Assembly: GCA_050180015.1 (NCBI GenBank)
Contig: JBFXEO010000110.1
Coordinates: 1 to 9,363 of the forward strand
Length of the DNA: 9,363 nt
DNA from: JBFXEO01 sp050180015
GTDB lineage: Bacteria; Bacteroidota; Bacteroidia; Bacteroidales; Tenuifilaceae
Direction: 5' to 3'
Position numbers and translations under genes: made by a program. Shown one piece after another: positions 1 to 7,167 of this stretch (positions within the stretch are counted from its first letter, which is position 1; each line of letters begins with the position of its first letter). Under the pieces are notes generated by a model. It worked only from the letters and a program-made list of their open reading frames with translations, searched no databases and was not told where the DNA came from.

Positions 1-98
1 ATCATTAACTAATTGCACAACGTGGCCCAAAACGTTGGTTTTATGCAACGCTTTGGAGGACTATGATACCAGTTCGATCTAGCGATTTATCGTATTCC

Positions 99-106
99 TA
101 GTTTTG
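99..106 (+). promoter_or_regulatory. Candidate -7 promoter element for iorAB
   Basis: TAGTTTTG at this position fits the Bacteroidota -7 consensus TAnnTTTG. It lies about 45 nt upstream of the iorA start, which would leave a leader of about 40 nt. The -33 box is poor: the nearest candidate is TTCG at 73-76, with a 22-nt spacer. The A-rich stretch just before the iorA ATG is typical of translation starts in this phylum, where Shine-Dalgarno sequences are weak. Nothing else recognisable (gene tail, terminator or RNA) was seen in bases 1-98. Confidence 0.4.
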
Positions 107-151
107 TAATAACCAGCAACATCAACATTAAAAGCAAAAAATACTATCAAA

Positions 152-1762
152 ATGAATAAACAGCTCCTATTAGGTGACGAAGCCATTGCCCAAGGGGCAA
201 TGGATGGTGGATTATCCGGTGTTTATGCATATCCGGGAACGCCATCAACCGAAATCATGGAATTTGTACAGGCGTCAAAGCAAGCGGCAGAATTGAATAT
301 TCACCGTCAATGGTCGGCTAACGAAAAAACAGCCATGGAAGCTGCAATTGGGATGTCGTATGCAGGCAAGCGTGCCATGGTTTGCTTTAAGCATGTTGGG
401 CTAAACGTAGCTGCCGATGCTTTTATTAACGCCTCCATAACCGGTGTTAACGGGGGACTGGTTGTGGTTTCGGCCGACGATCCATCCATGCACTCATCGC
501 AAAACGAGCAGGATTCTCGTTTCTACGCAAAATTCGCCATGATCCCCATTCTGGAACCAGCAAATCAGCAGGAAGCGTACGATATGGCCTACTACGGATT
601 CGAACTCTCCGAAAAACTTAACGTTCCGGTAATGCTCCGTATCACAACGCGGTTGGCCCATTCACGCGCCGATGTGCAACGTAAGGATGTAAAAAAACAA
701 AACGGGATCAAGCTTCCATCGAATCCAAGGCAGTTTGTTCTTTTACCGGCAATTGCCCGGAAAAATTACAAGGGTTTACTGTTGAACCAACCGGCAATGG
801 AGCTTGAATCGGACAAATCGCCATTCAACACATTGATAAACAGACAAAATACAGAAATGGGGATTATTGCCACCGGAATTGCCTACAACTACCTAATGGA
901 AAATTACCCCGATCGTAAATGCCCATACCCAGTTGTTAAGGTTAGCCAATACCCGATACCCAGAAAATTGGTTACCGACCTATATAACAGCTGCAAATCT
1001 TTGCTGATACTGGAAGAAGGTTATCCTATTGTTGAGGAGATGATCAAAGGGTTCCTGAATGTTGGCAAACCAATTCATGGCCGTTTAGATGGAACATTAC
1101 CCCGCGATGGCGAGCTAAACCCCAATACTGTGGCCAAAGCGCTGGGTTTAACCGTAAACGAAGGTTTGGAAATACCATCAATTGTAAAGCAACGTCCACC
1201 ATCATTCTGTCAGGGTTGCGGTCACCGTGATGTTTACTATGATTTGAACGAAGCCATTAAAGAATACGGAACCGGTAGAGCTTTCTCCGATATTGGTTGC
1301 TATACGCTTGGCGCGTTACCCCCATTCAACGCTATTAACTCATGTGTTGACATGGGGGCCTCCATCACAATGGCCAAAGGAGCAGCCGATGCAGGTTTAG
1401 TTCCAGCCGTGGCGGTTATTGGCGACTCCACCTTTACTCACAGCGGAATGACAGGATTGCTCGATGCCGTTAACGAGAATTCCCCCATCACGGTGATCAT
1501 ATCGGACAATTCCACCACGGGAATGACCGGGGGTCAGCAATCATCGGCAACCGGACGTATTGTTGAAATCTGTAAAGGGCTCGGCGTTGACCCCAACCAT
1601 ATCAGGGTGATGACTCCATTGAAGAAGAACCACGAGGAGAATGTTAAGGTGATGAAGGAAGAGCTGGCATACCAAGGCGTTTCGGTAATCATTCCACAGC
1701 GTGAGTGTATTCAAACATTTGCCCGCAGGAAGAAGGCAGAAAAAAAGGAAGCGAACGATTAA
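152..1762 (+). CDS. iorA: Indolepyruvate ferredoxin oxidoreductase, alpha subunit
   Basis: This 536-residue subunit carries the thiamine diphosphate site of indolepyruvate:ferredoxin oxidoreductase. With IorB it converts aryl-2-oxoacids (indolepyruvate, phenylpyruvate, hydroxyphenylpyruvate) plus CoA to aryl-acetyl-CoA, CO2 and reduced ferredoxin in the cytoplasm. The N-terminal pyrimidine-binding half shows YPGTPSTEI (27-35) and ANEKTAMEAAIG (56-67), with Glu58 the likely TPP-activating residue. The C-terminal half shows CQGCGHR (353-359), SDIGCYTLG (379-387) and the diphosphate/metal motif from GDSTF (424-428) to DN (452-453) and TGMTGGQ (456-462). The protein ends soon after QREC (516-519), so the C-terminal 2x[4Fe-4S] ferredoxin domain of archaeal IorA (over 600 residues) is absent. 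This short form is, from memory, usual in Bacteroidota. Electrons must therefore leave by another route; Cys353, Cys356, Cys383 and Cys519 could hold one cluster. The ATG at 152 is supported by the family N-terminus (LLLGDEAIAQGA). iorB follows after 19 nt. Confidence 0.96.
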   Translation: MNKQLLLGDEAIAQGAMDGGLSGVYAYPGTPSTEIMEFVQASKQAAELNIHRQWSANEKTAMEAAIGMSYAGKRAMVCFKHVGLNVAADAFINASITGVNGGLVVVSADDPSMHSSQNEQDSRFYAKFAMIPILEPANQQEAYDMAYYGFELSEKLNVPVMLRITTRLAHSRADVQRKDVKKQNGIKLPSNPRQFVLLPAIARKNYKGLLLNQPAMELESDKSPFNTLINRQNTEMGIIATGIAYNYLMENYPDRKCPYPVVKVSQYPIPRKLVTDLYNSCKSLLILEEGYPIVEEMIKGFLNVGKPIHGRLDGTLPRDGELNPNTVAKALGLTVNEGLEIPSIVKQRPPSFCQGCGHRDVYYDLNEAIKEYGTGRAFSDIGCYTLGALPPFNAINSCVDMGASITMAKGAADAGLVPAVAVIGDSTFTHSGMTGLLDAVNENSPITVIISDNSTTGMTGGQQSSATGRIVEICKGLGVDPNHIRVMTPLKKNHEENVKVMKEELAYQGVSVIIPQRECIQTFARRKKAEKKEAND

Positions 1763-1781
1763 TTCTAAAACTAGAGTAACC

Positions 1782-2363
1782 ATGAAAAATGATATCATAC
1801 TGGCAGGTGTTGGCGGACAAGGAATTTTATCCATTGCCGCTGCAATAGGGCTTGCCGCTGTAAATGGCAACCTTTACATTAAACAATCGGAGGTTCATGG
1901 AATGAGCCAGCGTGGCGGCGATGTTCAATCGCACCTTCGCATTTCCGATGCACCCATTGCCTCGGACTTAATTCCTGAAGGGAAAGCCGATCTTATTATT
2001 TCCGTGGAACCCATGGAGGCATTAAGGTATCTTCCATTCCTTTCGTCCGATGGCTGGGTTGTAACCAATACCGTTCCGTTCATCAATATACCCGATTACC
2101 CACAACCCGAAGAGGTTATGGTCAAAGTAAAATCGGTAAGGAACCATATCGCCATAGATGCTGACGCCATTGCCAGGGAAACCGGATCGTCAAGAGCATC
2201 GAATATTGTTATGCTGGGGGCGGCATCCCTGTTCCTCGACATTCCGTTCGAAAAAATAGAAGAGGGAATCCGCCAACTCTTCGGAAAAAAGGGACAGGAA
2301 GTTGTTGATCTCAACCTTAAAGCGCTAAGGGCCGGAAGAGAGTATAGCGAGAAAAATAGATAG
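1782..2363 (+). CDS. iorB: Indolepyruvate ferredoxin oxidoreductase, beta subunit
   Basis: This 193-residue protein is the gamma-type (pyruvate:ferredoxin oxidoreductase catalytic) domain subunit that pairs with IorA. It shows the glycine-rich GVGGQG motif near the N-terminus (9-14) and the strongly conserved SEVHGMSQRGGDVQSHLR segment (36-53), followed by DLIISVEPMEALR (70-82), all typical of IorB. The length matches the family (about 190-200 residues). The start is placed at ATG 1782 because the protein then begins directly with the family N-terminus MKNDIILAGVGGQG. A longer reading from 1701 would overlap the end of iorA and add a basic 27-residue segment that is only iorA read in another frame. 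No strong ribosome binding site is seen. It is probably co-transcribed with iorA (19-nt gap) and is followed within 30 nt by a terminator. No aryl-CoA ligase gene lies beside it in this window. Confidence 0.95.
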   Translation: MKNDIILAGVGGQGILSIAAAIGLAAVNGNLYIKQSEVHGMSQRGGDVQSHLRISDAPIASDLIPEGKADLIISVEPMEALRYLPFLSSDGWVVTNTVPFINIPDYPQPEEVMVKVKSVRNHIAIDADAIARETGSSRASNIVMLGAASLFLDIPFEKIEEGIRQLFGKKGQEVVDLNLKALRAGREYSEKNR

Positions 2364-2388
2364 CTCCTATAACCTTCAAGAAAAGGTG

Positions 2389-2424
2389 AAGCCCCGCTGG
2401 AATTCCGGCGGGGTTTACTTTTGC
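2389..2424 (+). terminator. Intrinsic terminator of iorAB
   Basis: The arms CCCCGCTGG (2392-2400) and CCGGCGGGG (2405-2413) form a 9-bp stem with one T-G wobble around an AATT loop. The stem is extended by GAA before it pairing with TTT after it, and a T-rich stretch follows (TTTACTTTTG, 2414-2423). It sits 28 nt past the iorB stop, which fits rho-independent termination on the + strand. Confidence 0.88.
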
Positions 2425-2431
2425 TATTCAT

Positions 2432-2462
2432 CCCCTGACAGGGTTTAAAACCCTGTCAGGGG
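2432..2462. repeat. Palindromic repeat, left copy
   Basis: CCCCTGACAGGGTTT and AAACCCTGTCAGGGG are perfect 15-nt arms around a single A. As RNA this would make a long hairpin on either strand. It begins 19 nt past the base of the iorB terminator hairpin and may add a second barrier to transcription from either side. Confidence 0.85.
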
Positions 2463-2475
2463 GTAAGGCCAACCT

Positions 2476-2518
2476 GCCTCCCCGCTGCCCGGGGGGATTC
2501 CACCCCCTGCCGGGAGGC
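2476..2518. repeat. GC-rich imperfect inverted repeat
   Basis: GCCTCCC (2476-2482) pairs with GGGAGGC (2512-2518), and inside it GGGGG (2491-2495) pairs with CCCCC (2503-2507). The middle of the stem is imperfect. It lies just inside the left terminal repeat of the element. Confidence 0.6.
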
Positions 2519-2558
2519 GGCAATGTAACACCGCCCCCGCATCAGGGAGGGGTCACCG

Positions 2559-2749
2559 CATCGTTTTAACGCGATGGCCCATCGAATCGACGCGCGAGCC
2601 CATCGAATGGATAGGCCATCGCGTCGAACTGACAGGCGGGCCCACCGTTTCGGTACGACGATGCGTCAATCTGACAGATCGCCGTACCGTTTTGATGCGG
2701 CAGCCCATTAAAACGATACCCCGTCGTGTCAAAACGGTACGATGGGGTA
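2559..2749. repeat. Degenerate ~21-nt repeat array
   Basis: Units beginning CATCG, CACCG, CGTACCG or CATTAAAACG and often ending in GCC follow one another. Starts visible by eye are 2559, 2580, 2601, 2617, 2643, 2683 and 2706; the first three are spaced exactly 21 nt apart and later ones vary. Examples are CATCGAATCGACGCGCGAG and CATCGAATGGATAG. Some units recur inverted: CGTACCGTTTTGA at 2683-2695 has a perfect reverse complement at 2729-2741. The units diverge too much and have no unique spacers, so this is not a CRISPR array. Confidence 0.55.
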
Positions 2750-2753
2750 CTCC

Positions 2754-2794
2754 CGGAGAGGGAGGGGGTACTTCGGAGGAGGGAGGGGGTACTT
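2754..2794. repeat. G-rich tandem repeat (two units)
   Basis: Two adjacent units of 20 and 21 nt (2754-2773 and 2774-2794) share the order CGGAG, then GAGGGAGGGGGTACTT, and differ by a single inserted base. They create G runs at 2760-2762, 2764-2768, 2781-2783 and 2785-2789 on the + strand, enough in principle for a G-quadruplex with one long loop. Confidence 0.75.
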
Positions 2795-2807
2795 CCCAAG
2801 TACCCCC
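2785..2807. repeat. Perfect 10-bp hairpin
   Basis: GGGGGTACTT (2785-2794) and AAGTACCCCC (2798-2807) are exact reverse complements separated by CCC. The left arm belongs to the second G-rich tandem unit, so the same G run could pair here or in a quadruplex. No T-tract follows on either strand, so it is not a standard intrinsic terminator. Confidence 0.8.
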
Positions 2808-2827
2808 TTGCACCTATACCGGGAACC

Positions 2828-2856
2828 CCCTGACAGGGCTTAAAACCCTGTCAGGG
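2828..2856. repeat. Palindromic repeat, right copy
   Basis: This copy matches the left palindrome at 28 of 29 positions read directly (one T-to-C change in the centre). The 11-nt arms CCCTGACAGGG and CCCTGTCAGGG enclose a 7-nt centre. It lies 23 nt past the stop codon of the outer-membrane channel gene on the - strand and is the only hairpin available to end that operon, although no T-tract follows it. Confidence 0.85.
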
Positions 2857-2879
2857 AATGTTTACCTAATTTATTAAAT

Positions 2880-4058
2880 CTACTGGCAGTAATTCATTTC
2901 CACAACAACCCTGTTTAAATCGCGCTCCATCACCAGCAGCTTTTCATAGCTATCGTAGTAAAATGATAGTTCATACAGATACTCTACCAATGAGATTTCA
3001 CCTTTATCGAGTGCTTTTTGGAGCAAGGTAGTGTGGCTTAAATTGCTCAACTTACTACGGTAATCATCAGCACTGACCTGCATTCCTAAAGCTTTTTGGT
3101 GTAACATCATCAAATGATTATAGTATTTCAGCTTGCTATCGTTCTCAATGGTTCGATACGCTGAAAGCTTAGCTTTAGCATACTTTACAGTATTTTTGCT
3201 TTCCCAAAGGGGAATTGAGAGGCCAACCGTAACACCCTGAAAGTGTTCCCCTACAACCTTCTCGCTCATATAACCGGCATTGAACTTAGGCAAACTCAAC
3301 GCCCTGCTCAGCTGAATTTCCCTTTGGGAAACTTCAACCTGCTGCTTTAAGGCCGCCAAAGTCGGGTTATTTTGCTCCGCCTGAGTGTACCACTGGTTGA
3401 AATCGGGATCAACTGTTGAGTTCGAAAATACAGTATCGGTAAACTCAATAGGGTTCCCACCGTTTAAACTTGCCAATTCGGCCAATAGCGATTTTCTCTC
3501 AATTTCATTATTCTCCAACTCTTTAGATGCGTTCAGAAGGTACATCTGAGCCTTGTTGAAATCCAGGATATTGGCATTGCCAACTTCGTATTTCTTTTTG
3601 TAGGAATCTGCAATGCTTTTAGCATGTTCAACCCTTCTTCGATACTCTCCTTGCAAGGCATTATAGTAAATTAAATTGATACAAATTTCACTGGCCCTTA
3701 GTCTTATTTCACGAATCTGGCTCTGGTATTCATACTCAACCTTGCTGTTACGTGCGTTGGCAATTTGCCCTTTCCGAACGTAGGCCGAGGGGAAATCGAA
3801 CGACTGGGTTACGCTAATATCGGTTCTACTACCAATTGACGAGGGGCTTCCCCATAAGTAGCCAAACTCAACCTCCGGGTTCGAGGGCGTTATTCCTGTT
3901 TTGTTGGCAATCTTCTCGGCATCGGCATTCTGACGGAGAGCCTGAATTATGGTGTTATTCTTCTCGATCTCACCCAATGTATTCTCAATAGAACTTTGCG
4001 CTTTAGCCAAAGAGCAAGATACCACCATACTTATCAGAAAAACTAAAATCCTATTCAT
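2880..4058 (-). CDS. TolC-family outer-membrane efflux channel (CusC/CzcC type)
   Basis: This 392-residue protein is the likely outer-membrane duct of the metal exporter. Two outer-membrane efflux repeats are visible. In the first, beta-strand/loop sequence (about 58-100, with SPSSIGSRTDISVTQSFDFP) is followed by long helices and KYEVGNANILDFNKAQ (156-171). In the second, LPKFNAGYMSEKV (256-268) and GVTVGLSIPLWE (275-286) are followed by helices and KGEISLVEYLYEL (352-364). Such G-x-I/S-x-L/V-(D/E) segments are typical of the family. The N-terminus is a signal peptide, with either signal peptidase I cleavage after AKA (18-20) or a lipobox VVSC with Cys15. It is shorter than E. coli CusC (about 460). 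The start is ATG 4058, where the signal peptide begins; an upstream in-frame ATG at 4115 would bury that signal and lies inside the pump gene. The start overlaps the pump gene's end by 8 nt, so translational coupling is likely. Confidence 0.9.
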   Translation of the reverse strand: MNRILVFLISMVVSCSLAKAQSSIENTLGEIEKNNTIIQALRQNADAEKIANKTGITPSNPEVEFGYLWGSPSSIGSRTDISVTQSFDFPSAYVRKGQIANARNSKVEYEYQSQIREIRLRASEICINLIYYNALQGEYRRRVEHAKSIADSYKKKYEVGNANILDFNKAQMYLLNASKELENNEIERKSLLAELASLNGGNPIEFTDTVFSNSTVDPDFNQWYTQAEQNNPTLAALKQQVEVSQREIQLSRALSLPKFNAGYMSEKVVGEHFQGVTVGLSIPLWESKNTVKYAKAKLSAYRTIENDSKLKYYNHLMMLHQKALGMQVSADDYRSKLSNLSHTTLLQKALDKGEISLVEYLYELSFYYDSYEKLLVMERDLNRVVVEMNYCQ

Positions 4059-7000
4059 TGTTATCGCTTTTAATAATTCCACGTTTGTACAAAATACTGT
4101 AAACAATTGGTACAATGTAGATATTCAGCAAGGTTGATGTAAGTAACCCACCCAAAATAACCTTTGCCATTGGACTTTGAATTTCGTTCCCCGATAAATT
4201 ACCCCTATACGCCAATGGAATAAGCGCCAAAGCCGCCGTTAAGGCCGTCATAAGTATTGCGTTCAACCTATCCGACGATCCACGCGTAACAATCTCGTGC
4301 TCGCTTAAACCCTTACATTGCAATCGCTGGTAATTTGAAATCAGCAGAATGCCATTCCTTGTGGCAATTCCAAATAGGGTAATAAAGCCAATTATTGCGG
4401 GAATACTTAGGATGCCGGAAGTGAAATAAATGGAAAATACGCCTCCAATTAAAGCTAACGGCAGGTTTAACAGTATAATTCCTGCCAGCTTAACGTTCTT
4501 AAATTCCTGGAATAGCAAAAGGAATATTACCAGAATTGCCAGAATTGACGTAATTAACAGCGTGCGCGAGGCTCTTGCTTCGCTCTCAAATTGTCCTCCA
4601 TACTCAACCCTGTAGCCTTCGGGAAAGTTGATATTTTTATCGATACTGCTTTTGATATCGTTTACAACACCGCGTAAATCGCGACCGGCAACATTGGCCG
4701 ATATGACAATTTTACGCTGTACATTTTCCCGGCCAATGGAGCTCGGCCCCGATACGGAAACAACATCGGCAACCTGCTCCAGGGGTACTTTTTTCCCATC
4801 GTGCGTATCGATCAATGCCGACCGGATTCCATCGATTGTTTCGGTGTAATCCTTATTTAACCTAAGAACCAAATCAAAACGCTGTTGTCCCTCGTAAATA
4901 TCGGCTAACTTTTCGCCGCCAAGGGCAATGTCAACAAACCTATTAAACTCTTCAATAGTAATTCCATAGCTGGCCAGTAAGTCTCTGTTTGCGCGGATTT
5001 GTATTTGAGGAACCTCTACCTGCTGGTCAACGTTTACATCAACCAAACCGTTGATTCCCACAATGGTGCCTTTAATCTGATTTCCCAGGGCAAACATTCG
5101 GTTCAGATCGGTACCAAAAAGTTTAATGGCAACGTTAGCGCGGGTTCCCGAAAGCATGTGATCAATACGATGCTCTATTGGTTGTCCAACTGTTGCGGCA
5201 ACTCCGGGAGTATGGGCCAACGTTTGCCGAACATCGGCCAAAAATTCCTCCCGCGTCCTGCCCTTCAACTTAAAATTAACATCGATCTCGGCGCTGTTGG
5301 AAGTTTGCGAATGCTCATCGAGTTCTCCCCTCCCCGTGCGCCGGGCTGTACTGGTAACCTCCGGGATAGCCAGCAATTCCCGTTCAACCAAATTTCCCAA
5401 ATTATTCGTTTCGTCCAACGATGTACCGGGTTTCGTTATGGTAGATAGCGTTAATGAACCCTCGTTAAAATTGGGCAGAAAACTACGCCCCATTGTGGAA
5501 AAAGTAATGATTGACAGGACAAAAAGAGTAAATACACTCGTCAACACAAGTTTTTTATGCGATAAAGCCCAGTTCAACGATTGCTCGTAGTAATGTGATA
5601 GTTTACGAACCAGCCATTTCTCTTTTTCATTTTTAGAGAGATACTTCTCGTTGGATAAAAGCATTTTAGAGAGCAGAGGCGTTAGCGTCATGGCAACTAT
5701 CAACGAGACAAAAAGCGAAACGATAAATGATACTCCAAGCGGTTTTAGCATTCTGCCCTCCATTCCTGAAAGAAAAAATAGCGGGAGGAATGCCACCATG
5801 ATAATTAATGTAGCATTCAATATCGATGCCCGGATCTCACGCGATGCCTCGAAAACGACATTAAATGCGGACTGTTTTTCGCCATCGGGTTTTAGCCTAT
5901 TCTGGCGCAAACGCTTATACACATTCTCCACGTCAATAATAGCATCGTCAACCAGCGATCCAATGGCAATTGCCATGCCTCCAAGGCTCATGGTGTTTAT
6001 ATTCAATCCCAGGATATTCAGAACCACAATGGCGCCCAGCAATGAAAGGGGAATTGCCAATAACGATATTATGGTCGTTCGGAAACTCCCAAGGAAAAGA
6101 AACAGGATAATGATAACATACGCAGTACCCTCAATCAAGGCATTCTGAACGTTATGCACCGAAGTTTGTATGAAATCGGCCTGACGGAATATTTTTGTAT
6201 CCAGGTGAACATCCGGAGGTAACGTTTTTTTGAGAACCTCAAGGTTTTCCTCTATACGCTGCGTTACATCCAGCGTATTTACGTTGGGCTGTTTTGATAT
6301 TGACATGATGATGGCCGGTTTGGCATTTTCCGACGCATAGCCCATTTTAACAGCGCTACCAATTACAACATCGGCAACATCGTTAACCCTGACAGGTTTT
6401 CCGTTATTCGATTTGATGTAAGAATTACCCAAAGCGCCCAAATCATAAGTACGCGCAATTCCCCGAACAGCATACTCATTACCATACTGCCGAACAGCTC
6501 CACCCGTTGAATTTTGGCTAATGCCAGCACATACATTGGCAAGTTGATCCATGGTAACACCCAGCTGCTTCATTTTTATTGGATTTGCCAATACCTGGTA
6601 TTGCTTGTAATCGCCGCCAATTATGGTAACCTGCGAAACACCCCCGGTTGCCAAAATAAGCGGCTTCACATTCCACTCGGCAATGGTGCGCAAATCCATT
6701 AAGCTGGTACTATCGGCCTGCAAACCAACAAAGAAAATTTCTCCCATAACGCTCGATTGTGGAGCCAGCGTAGGCTGTCCAACACCTAAAGGCATCTCGG
6801 AATTCACGCTGATAAGCTTTTCGCTCACAATTTGACGCGCCTTAAAGATATCGGTTCCCCAATCGAACTCAACCCAAACAAAGGAATAACCCTGCGAGGA
6901 AACCGAGCGAACCCTGCGAACATCAGCTGCCCCATTCATTGCCGTTTCAATAGGGAAAGTAACCAAGCGTTCCACTTCCTCCGATGCCATACCGTGCGCA

Positions 7001-7155
7001 TCGGTCATGATAACCACGGTAGGAGCGGTAAGATCGGGGAAAACATCAACATCCATATTTATGGCTGTCCGGGTACCAACAATCACCAAAACCAACGAGC
7101 AAAGTAAAATCAGATACTTATTGCTCAGCGAGAATCTTATGATCTTATCTAACAT
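4051..7155 (-). CDS. CusA/CzcA-family heavy-metal efflux RND transporter
   Basis: This 1034-residue inner-membrane proton/metal antiporter has the normal length for heavy-metal RND pumps. Visible are a first membrane helix (about 14-31), the PDLTAPTVVIMTDAHGMASEEVE porter start (40-62), helices 2-6 (about 343-497), helix 7 (about 535-555), a second periplasmic porter region, and helices 8-12 (about 863-1024, with GIATRNGILLISNY at 929-942). Helix 4 carries the proton-relay motif as AIGSLVDDAIIDVEN (397-411, Asp403 and Asp404). This differs from the DFG-x3-DGA form of CzcA and the AIG-x3-DAA form of CusA. By eye alignment, two of the three CusA metal-binding methionines (573 and 672) are Glu623 and Ile731 here; a Met is kept in HMLSG (666-670). 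Cu(I)/Ag(I) is thus not assured, and a divalent metal such as Co, Ni, Zn or Cd is possible. It starts 12 nt after the adaptor gene and overlaps the channel gene by 8 nt (shared ATGAATAG). Confidence 0.95.
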   Translation of the reverse strand: MLDKIIRFSLSNKYLILLCSLVLVIVGTRTAINMDVDVFPDLTAPTVVIMTDAHGMASEEVERLVTFPIETAMNGAADVRRVRSVSSQGYSFVWVEFDWGTDIFKARQIVSEKLISVNSEMPLGVGQPTLAPQSSVMGEIFFVGLQADSTSLMDLRTIAEWNVKPLILATGGVSQVTIIGGDYKQYQVLANPIKMKQLGVTMDQLANVCAGISQNSTGGAVRQYGNEYAVRGIARTYDLGALGNSYIKSNNGKPVRVNDVADVVIGSAVKMGYASENAKPAIIMSISKQPNVNTLDVTQRIEENLEVLKKTLPPDVHLDTKIFRQADFIQTSVHNVQNALIEGTAYVIIILFLFLGSFRTTIISLLAIPLSLLGAIVVLNILGLNINTMSLGGMAIAIGSLVDDAIIDVENVYKRLRQNRLKPDGEKQSAFNVVFEASREIRASILNATLIIMVAFLPLFFLSGMEGRMLKPLGVSFIVSLFVSLIVAMTLTPLLSKMLLSNEKYLSKNEKEKWLVRKLSHYYEQSLNWALSHKKLVLTSVFTLFVLSIITFSTMGRSFLPNFNEGSLTLSTITKPGTSLDETNNLGNLVERELLAIPEVTSTARRTGRGELDEHSQTSNSAEIDVNFKLKGRTREEFLADVRQTLAHTPGVAATVGQPIEHRIDHMLSGTRANVAIKLFGTDLNRMFALGNQIKGTIVGINGLVDVNVDQQVEVPQIQIRANRDLLASYGITIEEFNRFVDIALGGEKLADIYEGQQRFDLVLRLNKDYTETIDGIRSALIDTHDGKKVPLEQVADVVSVSGPSSIGRENVQRKIVISANVAGRDLRGVVNDIKSSIDKNINFPEGYRVEYGGQFESEARASRTLLITSILAILVIFLLLFQEFKNVKLAGIILLNLPLALIGGVFSIYFTSGILSIPAIIGFITLFGIATRNGILLISNYQRLQCKGLSEHEIVTRGSSDRLNAILMTALTAALALIPLAYRGNLSGNEIQSPMAKVILGGLLTSTLLNIYIVPIVYSILYKRGIIKSDNNE

Positions 7156-7167
7156 GGTAAATTGGTT

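Larger units (their letters stand above)
2433..2856. mobile_element. MITE-like intergenic repeat element with 32-nt terminal inverted repeats
   Basis: This 424-nt block fills most of the gap between the convergent operons. Its ends (2433-2464 and 2825-2856) are inverted copies of each other, matching at 30 of 32 positions by eye. Each end is itself a palindrome with arms CCCTGACAGGG and CCCTGTCAGGG. The inside is clearly more GC-rich than the genes on both sides and is built of hairpins and short repeats. No transposase or credible protein is encoded: the open frames that cross it are low-complexity translations of the repeats. No target-site duplication is evident (outer flanks ATTCATC and AATGTTT). 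Palindromes of the CCTGACAGG...CCTGTCAGG type are, from memory, dispersed between genes in many Bacteroidota. It could be a non-autonomous mobile element, a compound REP/BIME-like repeat, or a structured convergent-terminator region. Mobility is inferred, not shown. Confidence 0.55.

Noticed and set aside
1..98. Possible tail of an upstream gene or leader RNA
   Set aside because: No convincing reading frame, terminator hairpin or known RNA pattern was seen in this stretch.
1701..1781. Upstream in-frame start for iorB at 1701
   Set aside because: It overlaps the end of iorA and adds a basic 27-residue segment with no family match; ATG 1782 gives the normal IorB N-terminus.
2559..2749. CRISPR-like array
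   Set aside because: Units are degenerate, abut without unique spacers, occur in both orientations, and no cas gene is present.
2553..2877. Open reading frames on both strands across the intergenic repeat (61-86 residues)
   Set aside because: Their products are low-complexity translations of the repeats (for example the PPPS/EVPPP pattern), in overlapping frames on both strands and without family features.
4059..4115. Upstream start for the outer-membrane channel at 4115
   Set aside because: It would place 19 residues before an obvious signal peptide and lies within the pump coding sequence.
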